Source: Sphingomonas changnyeongensis
GTDB lineage: Bacteria > Pseudomonadota > Alphaproteobacteria > Sphingomonadales > Sphingomonadaceae
Assembly (NCBI RefSeq): GCF_009913435.1
Contig: NZ_CP047895.1
Coordinates: forward strand, 504,501-568,500
Length of the DNA: 64,000 bases
Direction of reading: 5' to 3'
The position numbers and the translations under genes are program-made. The number at the start of each line of letters is the position of its first letter. Positions within the stretch are counted from its first letter, which is position 1. Below are positions 26,331 through 35,492 of this stretch, in pieces. The notes under the pieces are model-generated. The model saw only the letters and a list, made by a program, of their open reading frames with translations, made no database searches and had not been told where the DNA came from.

Positions 26331-26368
26331 AAAGGCCCCGCACGCCCGGTTGGGGCGGCGGGGCCTTT
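26331..26368 (-). terminator. intrinsic terminator after sciP
   Basis: AAAGGCCCCGC (26331-26341) pairs perfectly with GCGGGGCCTTT (26358-26368) around a 16-nt loop. It lies 22 bp past the sciP stop; T-rich on both strands. Confidence 0.75.
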
Positions 26369-26390
26369 TGTCCCGACGGGCAAAAAAATC

Positions 26391-26690
26391 TCAGTATTTC
26401 TGCTGCCGTTCGTAAAGGGACTTATAATGCTGGATACGGGTGACGCGCAGTCCGGGCATCCCCGACCGGTCGACGGCACGCTGCCAGGCAGCGAATTCCT
26501 CGACGGTGAGACCATAGCGCTCGCAGGCCTCGTCGACGGTCAGCAGGCCGCCATTGACGGCAGCCACGACCTCGGCCTTGCGACGCACCACCCAACGGCT
26601 GGTGTTGGGCGGCGGCAGGCTGTCGAGGGTGAGCGACTCCCCGAGCGGGCCGATCACCTGGGCGGGGCGGATTCTCTGGTTCTCGATCAT
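26391..26690 (-). CDS. sciP: CtrA inhibitor SciP (DUF1153)
   Basis: Helix-turn-helix cell-cycle regulator that in Caulobacter represses CtrA-activated genes. 99 residues, with the highly conserved VIGPLGESLTLDSLPPPNTS, RWVVRRKAEVVAAVNGGLLT, EACERYGLTVEEFAAWQRAV and a basic tail (VTRIQHYKSLYERQQKY). ATG at 26690 begins MIENQRIRPAQV, the normal start. Points to a CtrA-type cell-cycle system, as expected in sphingomonads. Confidence 0.93.
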   Translation of the reverse strand: MIENQRIRPAQVIGPLGESLTLDSLPPPNTSRWVVRRKAEVVAAVNGGLLTVDEACERYGLTVEEFAAWQRAVDRSGMPGLRVTRIQHYKSLYERQQKY

Positions 26691-26792
26691 TTCTACCTCA
26701 AACAGGGCGGTTCTCGCCTCGATACGCAACGCTTGCCGGACATAGGTCCAACAGGGTTCAGGAACGCTGAAACCGAAAGGTAAACCGCCTGG

Positions 26793-27086
26793 TCATGATC
26801 GGGCCTCCACGCGGAGCAGAGCAGCCACATCGCTGTTGAAACAACCGGTCGCGCCTGCGCCATTCGACCGGCCAGTGCCAAACAGATGAACAAGACGCGC
26901 GCCGGCATCGCCGTCGCCCTGGGCGGCGGCGACGATCTGGGCCGTGCGGCTGGCTGACTGACGCGCGACCGCGACCGCGACCAAAGTCGCATAGTCCGGC
27001 TGCGTCGCCCGCCGTGCCCGCCGTGCAAGCCCAAGATCGATTTCCACTGCGCCCGTCCTGTTTTTCTGTTCGACAGGCAGCTGCAT
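26793..27086 (-). CDS. conserved hypothetical protein
   Basis: A 97-residue protein I cannot assign. It starts MQLPVEQKNRTGAVEIDLGL, continues with an Arg/Ala-rich helix ARRARRATQPDYATLVAVAV and ends VHLFGTGRSNGAGATGCFN. No membrane segment. I recall similar proteins only from sphingomonads. ATG at 27086 is the most likely start, as the longer frame to 27137 has a Pro/Arg-rich extension. It lies upstream of sciP on the same strand, with a 102-bp gap, and close to the repeat region at 27212-27410. Confidence 0.6.
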   Translation of the reverse strand: MQLPVEQKNRTGAVEIDLGLARRARRATQPDYATLVAVAVARQSASRTAQIVAAAQGDGDAGARLVHLFGTGRSNGAGATGCFNSDVAALLRVEARS

Positions 27087-27211
27087 AAACCGGTCAGGGC
27101 TAAAGGGAGGTAAAGCCCGGTGCGTCCGTAAAACCACAATATGGCAAGGCTTTGCCGCCTGGCGCCGGGAGTGGCTGGGTTGTCGCTGAATCGGCCCGCT
27201 GGCGGTTGCTT

Positions 27212-27410
27212 GTTGCGCGCCTCGCGGCGCGGGGGCGGCACCGGCGGGTGTTTGCTGCGCGCCTCACGGCGCTGGGGCGGCACCGGCCCGCTCCCCCACC
27301 CGGCCTCCCAACGGCAGGTTACGCTATGGGAGGCCGGGTGGGGGAGCGGGCCGGTGCCGTTCTTCCAGATCAACAAACACCCGGTGCCGGTCTTCCCAAG
27401 CAAACAACAC
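27212..27410. repeat. nested palindromic repeat cluster upstream of mnmA
   Basis: The core is a perfect inverted repeat with 33-bp arms (27278-27310 and 27327-27359) and a 16-nt loop. To its left two 33-bp units (27212-27244 and 27254-27286, 30 of 33 identical) start GTTGCGCGCC / GCTGCGCGCC and end GGCGGCACCGG. To its right two 30-bp units (27351-27380 and 27381-27410, about 24 of 30 identical) start CCGGTGCCG. Left and right units share CGGCACCGG...GTGTTTG in opposite orientation, so the whole block is roughly symmetrical. The rest of the 368-bp gap between the hypothetical gene and mnmA (27087-27454) contains no gene. Confidence 0.85.
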
Positions 27411-27454
27411 CCCCGCATTCTCAAACGCGCCCTGAGCGCCTATATGCCCCGGCG

Positions 27455-28567
27455 ATGACTGAGGGTGCAGATTTCCAGCTCGGGCCGGATTTGCGCGGCA
27501 AGCGCATCGTCGTCGCCATGTCGGGCGGCGTCGACAGTTCGGTCGTGGCCGCGCTGGCCGCGCGGTCGGGGGCCGAGACGATCGGCGTCACACTGCAGCT
27601 TTACGATCATGGCGCGGCGGTCGGCCGCACCGGCAGCTGCTGCGCCGGGCAGGACATTCGCGACGCCCGCGCCGTCTGCGACCGGCTGGGCATCGCCCAT
27701 TATGTGTTCGATCACGAAAGCCGGTTCCGCGACAGCGTGATCGACCAGTTCGCCGACGAATATCTGGCCGGGCGCACGCCGATTCCGTGCGTGCGCTGCA
27801 ACATGGGGGTGAAGTTCACCGATCTGTTCGGCCTGGCGCGGCAGCTGGGCGCAGACTGTCTGGCGACCGGCCATTATGTCCGCCGCGTCGTCGGGCCGGA
27901 GGGTGCAGAGCTGCACCGCGCGCTCGATCCGGCGCGCGACCAGAGCTATTTCCTGTTTGCGACAACGGCCGAGCAGCTCGATTATCTGCGCTTTCCGCTG
28001 GGCGGCCTGCCCAAGCCGGAGGTGCGCGCGATCGCCGCCGAACTTGGCCTTGGCGTCGCGATGAAGCCCGACAGCCAGGACATCTGCTTCGTCCCCGATG
28101 GCGATTATGCCGGGCTGGTGCGCAAGCTGCGGCCCGATGCCGATACGGCGGGCGAGATTGTCGATCTGGAAGGCCGGGTGCTCGGCCGCCACCCCGGCCT
28201 TATCCATTACACGGTCGGGCAGCGGCGCGGGCTGGAGATTGGCGGGCAGGCGGAGCCGCTCTACGTCGTCCGGCTCGATGCCGCCGCGCGGCGGGTGATC
28301 GTCGGGCCGCGCCGCGCGCTGGCGGTGGCGGCTGCGCGGCTGAGCGAGATCAACTGGCTGGGCGGCGGCTATGGGGGGCCGGTCCATGCCAAGGTCCGTT
28401 CGATGGCCAAGCCCGCCCCGGCGCGGCTCGACGGCGACCGGCTGGTGTTCGACGCGCCCGAATATGGCGTGTCGCCCGGCCAGGCAGCGGTGCTTTACGC
28501 CGGCGAGCGCGTGCTGGGCGGCGGCTGGATCGCGGAGACCGAAAGCGCCTTTGCCGCTGCCGCCTGA
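27455..28567 (+). CDS. mnmA: tRNA-specific 2-thiouridylase MnmA
   Basis: Forms 2-thiouridine at wobble position 34 of Lys, Glu and Gln tRNAs. PP-loop SGGVDSS at residues 23-29; catalytic cysteines Cys115 ([10 protein letters not shown]) and Cys211 ([12 protein letters not shown]); GATGHY-type LATGHYVR and [14 protein letters not shown] also present. 370 residues from ATG 27455, full length. The longer upstream frame runs through the palindromic repeats and is not coding. The repeat block ends 45 bp before the start, so it may sit in the promoter or leader. Confidence 0.96.
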   Translation: MTEGADFQLGPDLRGKRIVVAMSGGVDSSVVAALAARSGAETIGVTLQLYDHGAAVGRTGSCCAGQDIRDARAVCDRLGIAHYVFDHESRFRDSVIDQFADEYLAGRTPIPCVRCNMGVKFTDLFGLARQLGADCLATGHYVRRVVGPEGAELHRALDPARDQSYFLFATTAEQLDYLRFPLGGLPKPEVRAIAAELGLGVAMKPDSQDICFVPDGDYAGLVRKLRPDADTAGEIVDLEGRVLGRHPGLIHYTVGQRRGLEIGGQAEPLYVVRLDAAARRVIVGPRRALAVAAARLSEINWLGGGYGGPVHAKVRSMAKPAPARLDGDRLVFDAPEYGVSPGQAAVLYAGERVLGGGWIAETESAFAAAA

Positions 28568-28581
28568 GCGGCGAGCGGAAC

Positions 28582-28620
28582 GCATTTTCGAGGGGGTGCG
28601 CCCCGCCGGCCTGAAAATGC
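28582..28620. terminator. bidirectional hairpin between mnmA and the permease gene
   Basis: GCATTTTC (28582-28589) and GAAAATGC (28613-28620) are perfect inverted arms, with a GGGG-tgcg-CCCC mini-stem inside. It fills the 54-bp gap between two convergent genes. Confidence 0.6.
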
Positions 28621-28621
28621 A

Positions 28622-29926
28622 TCAGCGCCGTTCGCGGCGCGCGGCGAGATAGAGCACCACCCCCGCCCCGCCGAGCACCGCCAGCACCTGCCAGCTGCCT
28701 GCGCCCGACTGGGCGGCGACCCAGACACAGGTGGCGAGGCCGGCCAGGGTCATCGCCCAGATGCCGGCGCGGCCCGGCTCCGCCCGGGGCAGAGCGGCGA
28801 TGCTCAGCGCATAGATGATCATCCGGGCGAGCACGCTCGCCACCGCCAGCCAGGCAAAACCGCCGGTCAGCGCCAGCGCGGCGATGAACGCGCCCATGAA
28901 CCAGATCGACCGGGCGGGGGTGGCGAAGCGCGCATCGGTGGCGGCGAACCAGCGCGGCAGCAGCCCGTCCCGGCCCATCGCATAGGTGGTGCGCGCGCTG
29001 CCGGTGACGCCCGCGGCGACATTGCCGGTGACCGAGGCGATGGCGGCGATGGTCAGCAGCAGCGCGCCGGCATCGCCCCATACCGCGCGGCCAAACGCGA
29101 TCATCGGCGCATCGCCCCCGGCCGCGCCGGCGGGAGCCGCGCCCATCACCGCCAGATAGGCGGCCTGAATGAGCGTATAGACCAAAGCGGTCAGCACCAC
29201 CGTGCCGATCAGCGCGCGCGGCAGCGTATCGGCGGGGCGGCGCGTTTCCCCGGCGGCGACCACGCTGTTTTCGAACCCGACAAAGGCATAAAGCGTCAGC
29301 AGCGCCGCCGCGTTCAGCTCAGTGAGCGGCGGCACCGGCGGCAGCGCGAACGCCGGGAGCGCAAGGCCCGACGGGCCGAGCGCCGGGGCGGCCATCACCA
29401 ATGCGGCGACCGCGAGCATGACGAGCGGCGCGGCCTTGAGCAGCGTCATCGCATCGACCAGCCGCACCGCCCGCCGCACCCCGGCGACATTGACCGCACA
29501 GACCAGCGCGATGACCATCAGGATCAGCGCCGCCCGCGCCGGGCCGGTGCCGAGCAGCGGCCACAGCCCGGCAGCATAGGCGACGAGCACGTTGAGATTG
29601 GCGGCGAGCGCGGTTGCCCGCGCGACATAATAGAGCCAGCCGGCCTGAAAGGCGACAAACGGCCCGAATGACGCGGCATAGACGACCGGCCCGCCCGACA
29701 GCGGATGATGGCTGGCGATCCGCGCAAAGGGCAGCGCGATCAGCAGCGCGAGCAGCCCGAACAGCGGAAAGGCAAGCGGGCTGAACGCGCCGAACCGTTC
29801 GGCAAGCGTCCCCGGCAGGACGAAAATCCCCGCCCCGACCAGCCCGTTGAACGCCAGAAAGGCCGAGCCGACAAGGCCGATGTCGCGCCGCAGCGCGCCG
29901 TCGGCGGCCGGGCCGGCAGCACTCAA
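28622..29926 (-). CDS. amino acid permease (APC superfamily)
   Basis: Twelve-helix amino acid/amine transporter. The first helix carries the APC signature GLVGAGIFVLPG, followed by SGGPVVYAASFGPFVAF, ALLTLYAFVGFENSVVAAGE and a C-terminal helix pair. No ATG lies near the N-terminus; a TTG at 29926 (LSAAGPAADGALRRDIGL) overlaps the phzF stop as TTGA and gives 434 residues, a usual length. It is the last gene of the pdxH-CDF-phzF-permease string. Substrate unknown. Confidence 0.85.
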   Translation of the reverse strand: MSAAGPAADGALRRDIGLVGSAFLAFNGLVGAGIFVLPGTLAERFGAFSPLAFPLFGLLALLIALPFARIASHHPLSGGPVVYAASFGPFVAFQAGWLYYVARATALAANLNVLVAYAAGLWPLLGTGPARAALILMVIALVCAVNVAGVRRAVRLVDAMTLLKAAPLVMLAVAALVMAAPALGPSGLALPAFALPPVPPLTELNAAALLTLYAFVGFENSVVAAGETRRPADTLPRALIGTVVLTALVYTLIQAAYLAVMGAAPAGAAGGDAPMIAFGRAVWGDAGALLLTIAAIASVTGNVAAGVTGSARTTYAMGRDGLLPRWFAATDARFATPARSIWFMGAFIAALALTGGFAWLAVASVLARMIIYALSIAALPRAEPGRAGIWAMTLAGLATCVWVAAQSGAGSWQVLAVLGGAGVVLYLAARRERR

Positions 29927-30720
29927 AGCGCGAACAGCCCCTCGATCACCGTCACGCAGCCGCCGCCCAGCAGCACCCGGTCGCCCGCCAGCCGGCAGTC
30001 GACATGGCCGCCCCGCGCGCTGGCCTGAAAGGCGCTGAACGCATCCCGGCCCAGCCGTGCGGCCCAGAAGGGGGTGAGTGCGGCATGGGCGGCCCCGGTG
30101 ACAGGATCCTCGTCGATCCCGCACACCGGCACGAACACCCGGCTGACGATGTCGGTCGCATCGCCGGGCGCGGTCGCGATCGCCATCACCCCGGTCGCGG
30201 CAAGCGCGCGGAAATCGGGGCGGAGCGCGCGCACCGCCGCTTCATCGGGCAGCAGCACGATCACCGCCGGTTCGGCCGCCGCACTTGCGGACTGGAAGGT
30301 CGCCGCACCTGGGACTCCAAGTGCCGCGGCGACATCGGCGCGGTCTTGCGCGACGACCGGCACCGCCGGCAGGTCGAGCCGGTAACGGTCACCGTCGCGC
30401 GCCACGGTCAGCACCCCGGCCTTGCGCGTGCGGAAACGGACGGCATCGCGCCCGGCCATCAGCACATGGCCCGCCGCCAGCGTCGCATGGCCGCACATCG
30501 CCACCTCGACCGCCGGGGTGAACCAGCGCAGCTCAAAATCGGCATCGCCGGTGGCGGGGATGGTGAAGGCGGTTTCGGCCAGATTGTTTTCATTGGCGAT
30601 CGCCGCCAGCACGGCGTCGGGCAGCCAGGTGTCGAGCGGCATCACCGCCGCCTGATTGCCGGCAAAGGGCCGGTCGGCAAAGGCATCGACCTGGGTGAAA
30701 GCCAGCTTCGTTCGCGTCAT
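29923..30720 (-). CDS. PhzF family isomerase
   Basis: Member of the PhzF/diaminopimelate-epimerase fold. The signature FTQVDAFADRPFAGNQAAV at the N-terminus, the catalytic Glu49 in NNLAETAFT, ELRWFTPAVEVAMCGHATLA and DPVTGAAHAALTPFWA are all family blocks. 265 residues. There are no other phenazine genes, so this is one of the many PhzF-like proteins of unknown substrate rather than evidence for phenazine synthesis. It overlaps both neighbours by 4 bp. Confidence 0.9.
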   Translation of the reverse strand: MTRTKLAFTQVDAFADRPFAGNQAAVMPLDTWLPDAVLAAIANENNLAETAFTIPATGDADFELRWFTPAVEVAMCGHATLAAGHVLMAGRDAVRFRTRKAGVLTVARDGDRYRLDLPAVPVVAQDRADVAAALGVPGAATFQSASAAAEPAVIVLLPDEAAVRALRPDFRALAATGVMAIATAPGDATDIVSRVFVPVCGIDEDPVTGAAHAALTPFWAARLGRDAFSAFQASARGGHVDCRLAGDRVLLGGGCVTVIEGLFAL

Positions 30721-31658
30721 CGCTCCGGCATCTCCCGCAAATGTTCGTCGGCCCGCCCGGCGCGGTCGATCTTTCCTTCGGGATCGAGATGGATCAGCAC
30801 CTCGGTATCGGGAAAGGCCCGGGCGAGCCGCGCCTCCATCTCTTCGACCACATCATGCGCCTCGGCAATGGTCATGGCCGGATCGACCCAGACATGGAAC
30901 TGGGCGAAATCATGGATGCCGCTGGTGCGGGTGCGCAGATCGTGAATGCCCCGGAACGCCGGATGATCGTTGGCGATGGCGATGAAGGCGCGCCGTTTCG
31001 GCTCGGGCCATTCGCGGTCCATCAGCTGATCGACCGCCGCCCGCGCCGCCTGCCACGCGCCGCGCAGCAGCCACAGCGCGATCGCGATCCCGCCCAGCGC
31101 ATCGGCACCGCCCAGCCCGGCCCATGCCTCAAGCGCGAGTGCGGCGATGACGCCCAGATTGAGCATCAGGTCCGACTGGTAATGCAGATTGTCGGCGGCG
31201 ATCGCGACCGATCCGGTGCGCCGGATCACCCGCCGCTGTACGGTCAGCAGCACCGCCGTGACGGCAATGGCGGCCAGCGACACGCCGATGCCCCATTCGG
31301 GATTGGCGGGCGCGGCGCCCGCGACCAGCCGGTCGACCGCGCGCCAGCCGATGCCGGCGGCGGACACCGCGATCAGCCCGACCTGGGCGAGCGCGGCGAG
31401 CGCCTCCGCCTTGCCATGGCCGAACCGGTGGTCATGATCGGCCGGCAGCGCCGCCAGCTGCACCGCCCAGAGCGTGATCAGCGAGGCCGCAAGATCGAAC
31501 CCGGTATCGGCGAGCGACCCAAGCATGGCGACCGACCCAGTGCGCCACGCGGCAAAGCCCTTGAGCGCGAGCAGCAGCAGCGCCGCCGACACGCTGGCCA
31601 GCGCCGCAAGGCGGGTCAGCCGCGCATAGGGAGCGGCATGCCGGTCGGATTCGGTCAT
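30717..31658 (-). CDS. cation diffusion facilitator family transporter
   Basis: Proton-coupled exporter for Zn, Fe or related divalent metals (FieF-like). Six helices, with metal-site Asp51 and Asp55 (LADTGFDLAASL), HDHRFGHGKAEA (His75, His77, His81), and the second half-site DNLHYQSDLMLN. The cytoplasmic tail has the ferredoxin-like fold with HDFAQFHVWVDP. 313 residues. ATGA-type overlaps with pdxH upstream and phzF downstream show a tightly coupled operon. Metal specificity cannot be decided by eye. Confidence 0.92.
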   Translation of the reverse strand: MTESDRHAAPYARLTRLAALASVSAALLLLALKGFAAWRTGSVAMLGSLADTGFDLAASLITLWAVQLAALPADHDHRFGHGKAEALAALAQVGLIAVSAAGIGWRAVDRLVAGAAPANPEWGIGVSLAAIAVTAVLLTVQRRVIRRTGSVAIAADNLHYQSDLMLNLGVIAALALEAWAGLGGADALGGIAIALWLLRGAWQAARAAVDQLMDREWPEPKRRAFIAIANDHPAFRGIHDLRTRTSGIHDFAQFHVWVDPAMTIAEAHDVVEEMEARLARAFPDTEVLIHLDPEGKIDRAGRADEHLREMPER

Positions 31659-32251
31659 GGATAGAGCAGCGAGGTCCGCCAGCCATCGCCGTCGCGCTCG
31701 AACAGGCGGCGCTCGTGCAGCCGGTGGGCGCGGTCGAGCCAGAACTCGATCCTGAGCGGGGTGACAAGATAGCCGCCCCAATGCGGCGGCCGGGGAACAT
31801 CCTGCCCGTCGAACCGCGCCCGCGCGTCTTCATAGCGCGCCTCGAACGTCGCCCGGTCGGGCAGCGGGCGCGACTGGTCGGACGCCCATGCCCCCAGCTG
31901 CGAATCGCGCGAGCGCGAGGCGAAATAGGCGTCGGACTGCGCGTCATCCACCATCGACACCGGCCCTTCGATGCGGATCTGACGGCGCAGCGACTTCCAG
32001 TGGAACAGCAACGCCGCCTGCGCATTGACGGCCAGATCACCGGCCTTGCGCCCCTCGCGGTTGGTGTAGAACACGAACCCGTCCGGCCCATGCCCTTTCA
32101 AGAGCACCATGCGCACGGCGGGGCGGCCCGCCGCATCGGCGGTGGCAAGCGCCATGGCGTTGGAATCGTTGATCTCGCTCGCCCGCGCTTCCTGATACCA
32201 GATGTCGAACAGGGCGAAGGGATCGGTAAGGGTTTCAAACGGGCTGGCCAT
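31655..32251 (-). CDS. pdxH: pyridoxine/pyridoxamine 5'-phosphate oxidase
   Basis: FMN-dependent oxidation of pyridoxine or pyridoxamine phosphate to pyridoxal phosphate, the last B6 step. 198 residues: NDSNAMALATADAAGRPAVR, VLLKGHGPDGFVFYTNREGR, SLRRQIRIEGPVSMV and the C-terminal EFWLDRAHRLHERRLFERD give a complete enzyme. ATG at 32251 matches the family start. First gene of the pdxH-CDF-phzF-permease string. Confidence 0.95.
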   Translation of the reverse strand: MASPFETLTDPFALFDIWYQEARASEINDSNAMALATADAAGRPAVRMVLLKGHGPDGFVFYTNREGRKAGDLAVNAQAALLFHWKSLRRQIRIEGPVSMVDDAQSDAYFASRSRDSQLGAWASDQSRPLPDRATFEARYEDARARFDGQDVPRPPHWGGYLVTPLRIEFWLDRAHRLHERRLFERDGDGWRTSLLYP

Positions 32252-32301
32252 AACCGCGGGCTCTACGCCCGCCACGGCCGAAATGCCAGCGCCGGGCCGG
32301 A

Positions 32302-33192
32302 TCAGAGCCCGCGCTTGCGCGCCTGTGGGTAGCTGCCGAGCAGCCGCACCCATTTGGTGTGGAAGCGCAGCTCGTCGATCGCGCGGTCGACCGCCGGATC
32401 GCCGGGCATGCCCTCGATATCGGCGTAGAACTCGGTCGCGGCAAAGCTGCCGCCGCGCTGATAGCTTTCCAGCTTCGTCATGTTGACGCCGTTGGTCGCA
32501 AAGCCGCCCAGCGCCTTGTAGAGCGCGGCGGGGATGTTCTTCACCTCAAAGGTCAGGCTGGTCATCACCGGCACGCCCGCCGCCGGCACCCGCGCCTCGC
32601 GCGCCAAGATGGTGAAGCGGGTCATGTTGTGGGGCGCATCGGCGATCGATTCGGCCAGCACGTCGAGCCCGTAAAGTCCGGCGGCAAAGCGCGGGGCGAT
32701 GGCGGCGGCTCCCGCCTCGCCCTGCTCCGCGATCAACGCGGCGGCGGCGGCGGTGTCGGCATAGGGCACCGGGCGGATGCCGCGCGCGCGCAGCCATTGC
32801 CGGCTCTGCCCCAGCGCCTGGGGATGGCTGATCGCCTGCGTCACCGGCACCCCGGCACGGCCGAGCAGACATGGCTCGATCGGCAGGAAATGCTCGTCAA
32901 CGATCGCCAGCCCGGATTCGGGCAGCAGGAAATGAATGTCCGCCACCCGGCCGTGCAGCGAATTCTCGATCGGGATGATCGCATGGCCGGCCCGCCCCTC
33001 GCGCACCGCCTCCAGCGCGTCTTCAAAGCTGAAACAGGGCAAGGGCAGCCCGTCGGGAAAATGGCCGAGCGCGGCCAGGTGCGAGTTGGCGCCCGGCGCG
33101 CCCTGAAACGCGACCGCGCGCGCGGGATCGGCAGCGGCGGCGGCGGCCATTTCGGCGACAAGGCGGCGGGCGGGTTCGGGATAGCTCTGCAC
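32302..33192 (-). CDS. pheA: prephenate dehydratase
   Basis: Converts prephenate to phenylpyruvate for phenylalanine synthesis; stand-alone dehydratase without a chorismate mutase domain. Catalytic domain 27-200: AFQGAPGANSHLAALGHF, VPIENSLHG-type IIPIENSLHGRVADIH and the TRF motif in DAPHNMTRFTILAR. A C-terminal ACT domain follows (SLTFEVKNIPAALYKALGGF, then TKLESY), giving feedback control by phenylalanine. 296 residues. Diverges from cycM; the 109-bp gap holds both promoters. Confidence 0.95.
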   Translation of the reverse strand: MQSYPEPARRLVAEMAAAAAADPARAVAFQGAPGANSHLAALGHFPDGLPLPCFSFEDALEAVREGRAGHAIIPIENSLHGRVADIHFLLPESGLAIVDEHFLPIEPCLLGRAGVPVTQAISHPQALGQSRQWLRARGIRPVPYADTAAAAALIAEQGEAGAAAIAPRFAAGLYGLDVLAESIADAPHNMTRFTILAREARVPAAGVPVMTSLTFEVKNIPAALYKALGGFATNGVNMTKLESYQRGGSFAATEFYADIEGMPGDPAVDRAIDELRFHTKWVRLLGSYPQARKRGL

Positions 33193-33301
33193 GGGCCGGG
33201 GGTTAGGCAGTTTTGCCGCTTTTGTGAACCCAGACGCCCGCTTGCGGGCCGGCGCGTCTATTCTTAAAGGAACCGCGGCTTTTTAGAGGATCAGGAGCAA
33301 C

Positions 33302-33922
33302 ATGGACGACCGCAACAACACGATCGCCGGCTGGGTGCTGGGTGCCGGTATCGTGGCGCTGGGCGCCGGCATTGTCTCGAGCGAGCTGTTCAAGGCCGAA
33401 CGGCCCGAGAAGATGGGCTATCCGATCGCCGGCGTTGTCGAGACGGGCGGCGGCGCGGCGGCTGCCGAGGAGCCGATCGAGGCGCGGCTCGCCGCGGCCG
33501 ACCCGGCGGCGGGCGAAAAGACCTTTGCCAAATGCGCCGCCTGCCATTCGATCAACAAGGGCGGCGCGAACGGTGTCGGCCCCAATCTGTGGGGTACGGT
33601 CGGCAGCAACCACGCCCATGTCGCGGGCTTTGCCTATTCGGACGCGCTGAAGGGCAAGTCCGGGCCGTGGGACTGGGCGAGCCTTGACGCCTGGCTGAAG
33701 AGCCCGCGCAAATATGCCGAAGGCACCAAGATGACCTTTGCCGGGCTGAGCGATGCGCAGGATCGCGCCAATCTGATCGCCTATCTGAACACGCAGAGCG
33801 ATGCACCCAAGCCGCTGCCCGCCGCCCCGGCGGAAGCCGCGCCCGATGCGGCAAGCGAGGAGGCGGCAGCCGAAGCGCCTGCCGAACTCAATGCGGCCGA
33901 GGCTCCGGCGGCAGGCGAATAA
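33302..33922 (+). CDS. cycM: membrane-anchored cytochrome c (CycM type)
   Basis: Electron carrier between the bc1 complex and the aa3 oxidase encoded at 16.7-22 kb. A non-cleaved N-terminal helix (AGWVLGAGIVALGAGIVSSE) anchors it; heme motif C78-A-A-C81-H82; Met144 in GTKMTFAG is the sixth ligand. The C-terminal 50 residues are an Ala/Glu/Pro-rich disordered tail. AGGAGC ribosome site upstream of ATG 33302. Terminator at 33947-33986. Confidence 0.93.
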   Translation: MDDRNNTIAGWVLGAGIVALGAGIVSSELFKAERPEKMGYPIAGVVETGGGAAAAEEPIEARLAAADPAAGEKTFAKCAACHSINKGGANGVGPNLWGTVGSNHAHVAGFAYSDALKGKSGPWDWASLDAWLKSPRKYAEGTKMTFAGLSDAQDRANLIAYLNTQSDAPKPLPAAPAEAAPDAASEEAAAEAPAELNAAEAPAAGE

Positions 33923-33946
33923 GCCCGCCACCATCTGATGGCACGA

Positions 33947-33986
33947 AAAAGGGCGGCACCCGGGCTGATCCGGGTGCCGCCCTTTT
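33947..33986. terminator. bidirectional intrinsic terminator between cycM and purA
   Basis: A perfect 17-bp stem: AAAAGGGCGGCACCCGG (33947-33963) with CCGGGTGCCGCCCTTTT (33970-33986), 6-nt loop, T-run on either strand. It serves both convergent genes. Confidence 0.9.
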
Positions 33987-34020
33987 CTTTGCCCGGCGCC
34001 GGCGACCAGTCTCGTGACGA

Positions 34021-35310
34021 TCAGTCGGCGAACGGATCGCGGACGAGGATCGTGTCCTCGCGCTCCGGGCTGGTCGACACCAGCGCGACCGGGCACTGGA
34101 TCAGCTCCTCGATCCGGCGGATATATTTGATCGCCTGCGCCGGCAGCTGCGCCCAGCTGCGCGCCCCCGCCGTCGATTCGGACCAGCCGGGAATGTCTTC
34201 ATAGATCGGCTCGACCGCCGCCTGATCGGCGGCATGGGCGGGGAAATGGTCGAGCACGCGCCCGCCCAGCCGGTAGCCGGTGCAGATGCGGATCGTCTCC
34301 AGCCCGTCGAGCACGTCAAGCTTGGTGAGCGCGATGCCGGTGACGCCCGACACCGCGACCGACTGGCGGACGAGCACCGAGTCGAACCAGCCGCAGCGGC
34401 GCTTGCGGCCGGTGACGGTGCCGAACTCATGCCCGCGCTCGCCCAGCCGCTGGCCGATTTCGTCCTGCAGCTCGGTCGGGAACGGGCCGGAGCCGACCCG
34501 CGTCGTATAGGCCTTGGCGATGCCGAGCACGAAGCCGACCGCAGACGGCCCCAGCCCCGATCCGCCGGCAGCGGTGCCGGCAATGGTGTTGGAGCTGGTG
34601 ACGAACGGATAGGTGCCGTGATCGACGTCGAGCAGCACGCCCTGCGCGCCTTCGAACAGGATCCGCCGCCCGCGCCGCCGCGCCTCGTTGAGCGTCAGCC
34701 AGACCGGGCGGGCAAAGGCGAGCACGAAATCGGCAATGCCGCGCAGCTCATCGAGCAGCGCCGCGCGGTCGATCGGCGGTTCGCCGAACCCGGCGCGCAG
34801 CGCATCATGATGCGCGGTCAGCCGGTCGAGCTGCGGGCCGAGATCGTCGAGATGCGCCAGATCGCACACCCGGATCGCGCGCCGGCCGACCTTGTCCTCA
34901 TAGGCCGGGCCGATGCCGCGCCGCGTCGTGCCGATCTTGCCCGCCCCGCTCGCATCCTCGCGCAGCGCATCGAGATCGCGGTGAAAGGGCAGGATCAGCG
35001 CGCAGTTATCGGCGATCATCAGCGTGTCGGGCGTGACCGCGACACCCTGGCCGCGCAGCTTGTCGACCTCGGCCCGCAGCGCCCAGGGATCGAGCACGAC
35101 GCCATTGCCGATCACCGACGGCGTGCCGCGCACGATGCCCGAGGGGAGCAGCGACAGCTTGTAGACATTCTCGCCGATGACGAGCGTGTGGCCGGCATTG
35201 TGGCCGCCCTGGAACCGCACGACCAGATCGGCGCGCTCGGCAAGCCAGTCGACGATCTTGCCCTTGCCCTCGTCGCCCCATTGAGCGCCGATCACCGCCA
35301 CATTCGCCAC
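34021..35310 (-). CDS. purA: adenylosuccinate synthetase
   Basis: GTP-dependent joining of IMP and aspartate, first committed step to AMP. 429 residues with the P-loop-like [18 protein letters not shown] at the N-terminus, [32 protein letters not shown], the GTP/Mg region [18 protein letters not shown] and [11 protein letters not shown]. In sphingomonads it usually follows hisZ; here a hydrolase gene on the other strand lies between them. Confidence 0.97.
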   Translation of the reverse strand: MANVAVIGAQWGDEGKGKIVDWLAERADLVVRFQGGHNAGHTLVIGENVYKLSLLPSGIVRGTPSVIGNGVVLDPWALRAEVDKLRGQGVAVTPDTLMIADNCALILPFHRDLDALREDASGAGKIGTTRRGIGPAYEDKVGRRAIRVCDLAHLDDLGPQLDRLTAHHDALRAGFGEPPIDRAALLDELRGIADFVLAFARPVWLTLNEARRRGRRILFEGAQGVLLDVDHGTYPFVTSSNTIAGTAAGGSGLGPSAVGFVLGIAKAYTTRVGSGPFPTELQDEIGQRLGERGHEFGTVTGRKRRCGWFDSVLVRQSVAVSGVTGIALTKLDVLDGLETIRICTGYRLGGRVLDHFPAHAADQAAVEPIYEDIPGWSESTAGARSWAQLPAQAIKYIRRIEELIQCPVALVSTSPEREDTILVRDPFAD

Positions 35311-35492
35311 GTCTCATCCTCCAGCAGACCCGGCGTCGCGTAGAGAAGCCGGCCCGCCGGGTCCAGCCTCTTTGGGCCCGGCAGCACGATGGGCGACAGC
35401 GCCCCGCCCCGCGCTATCCTGGGCAAATGGCGGCGCGGCGGCCCGGGGCGCATGACGACCGCCAGTAGCACGGGGACGATGGCACGGGGGCG

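Noticed and set aside
29923..30720. Phenazine biosynthesis
   Set aside because: PhzF-fold proteins are widespread and no other phz gene is present.
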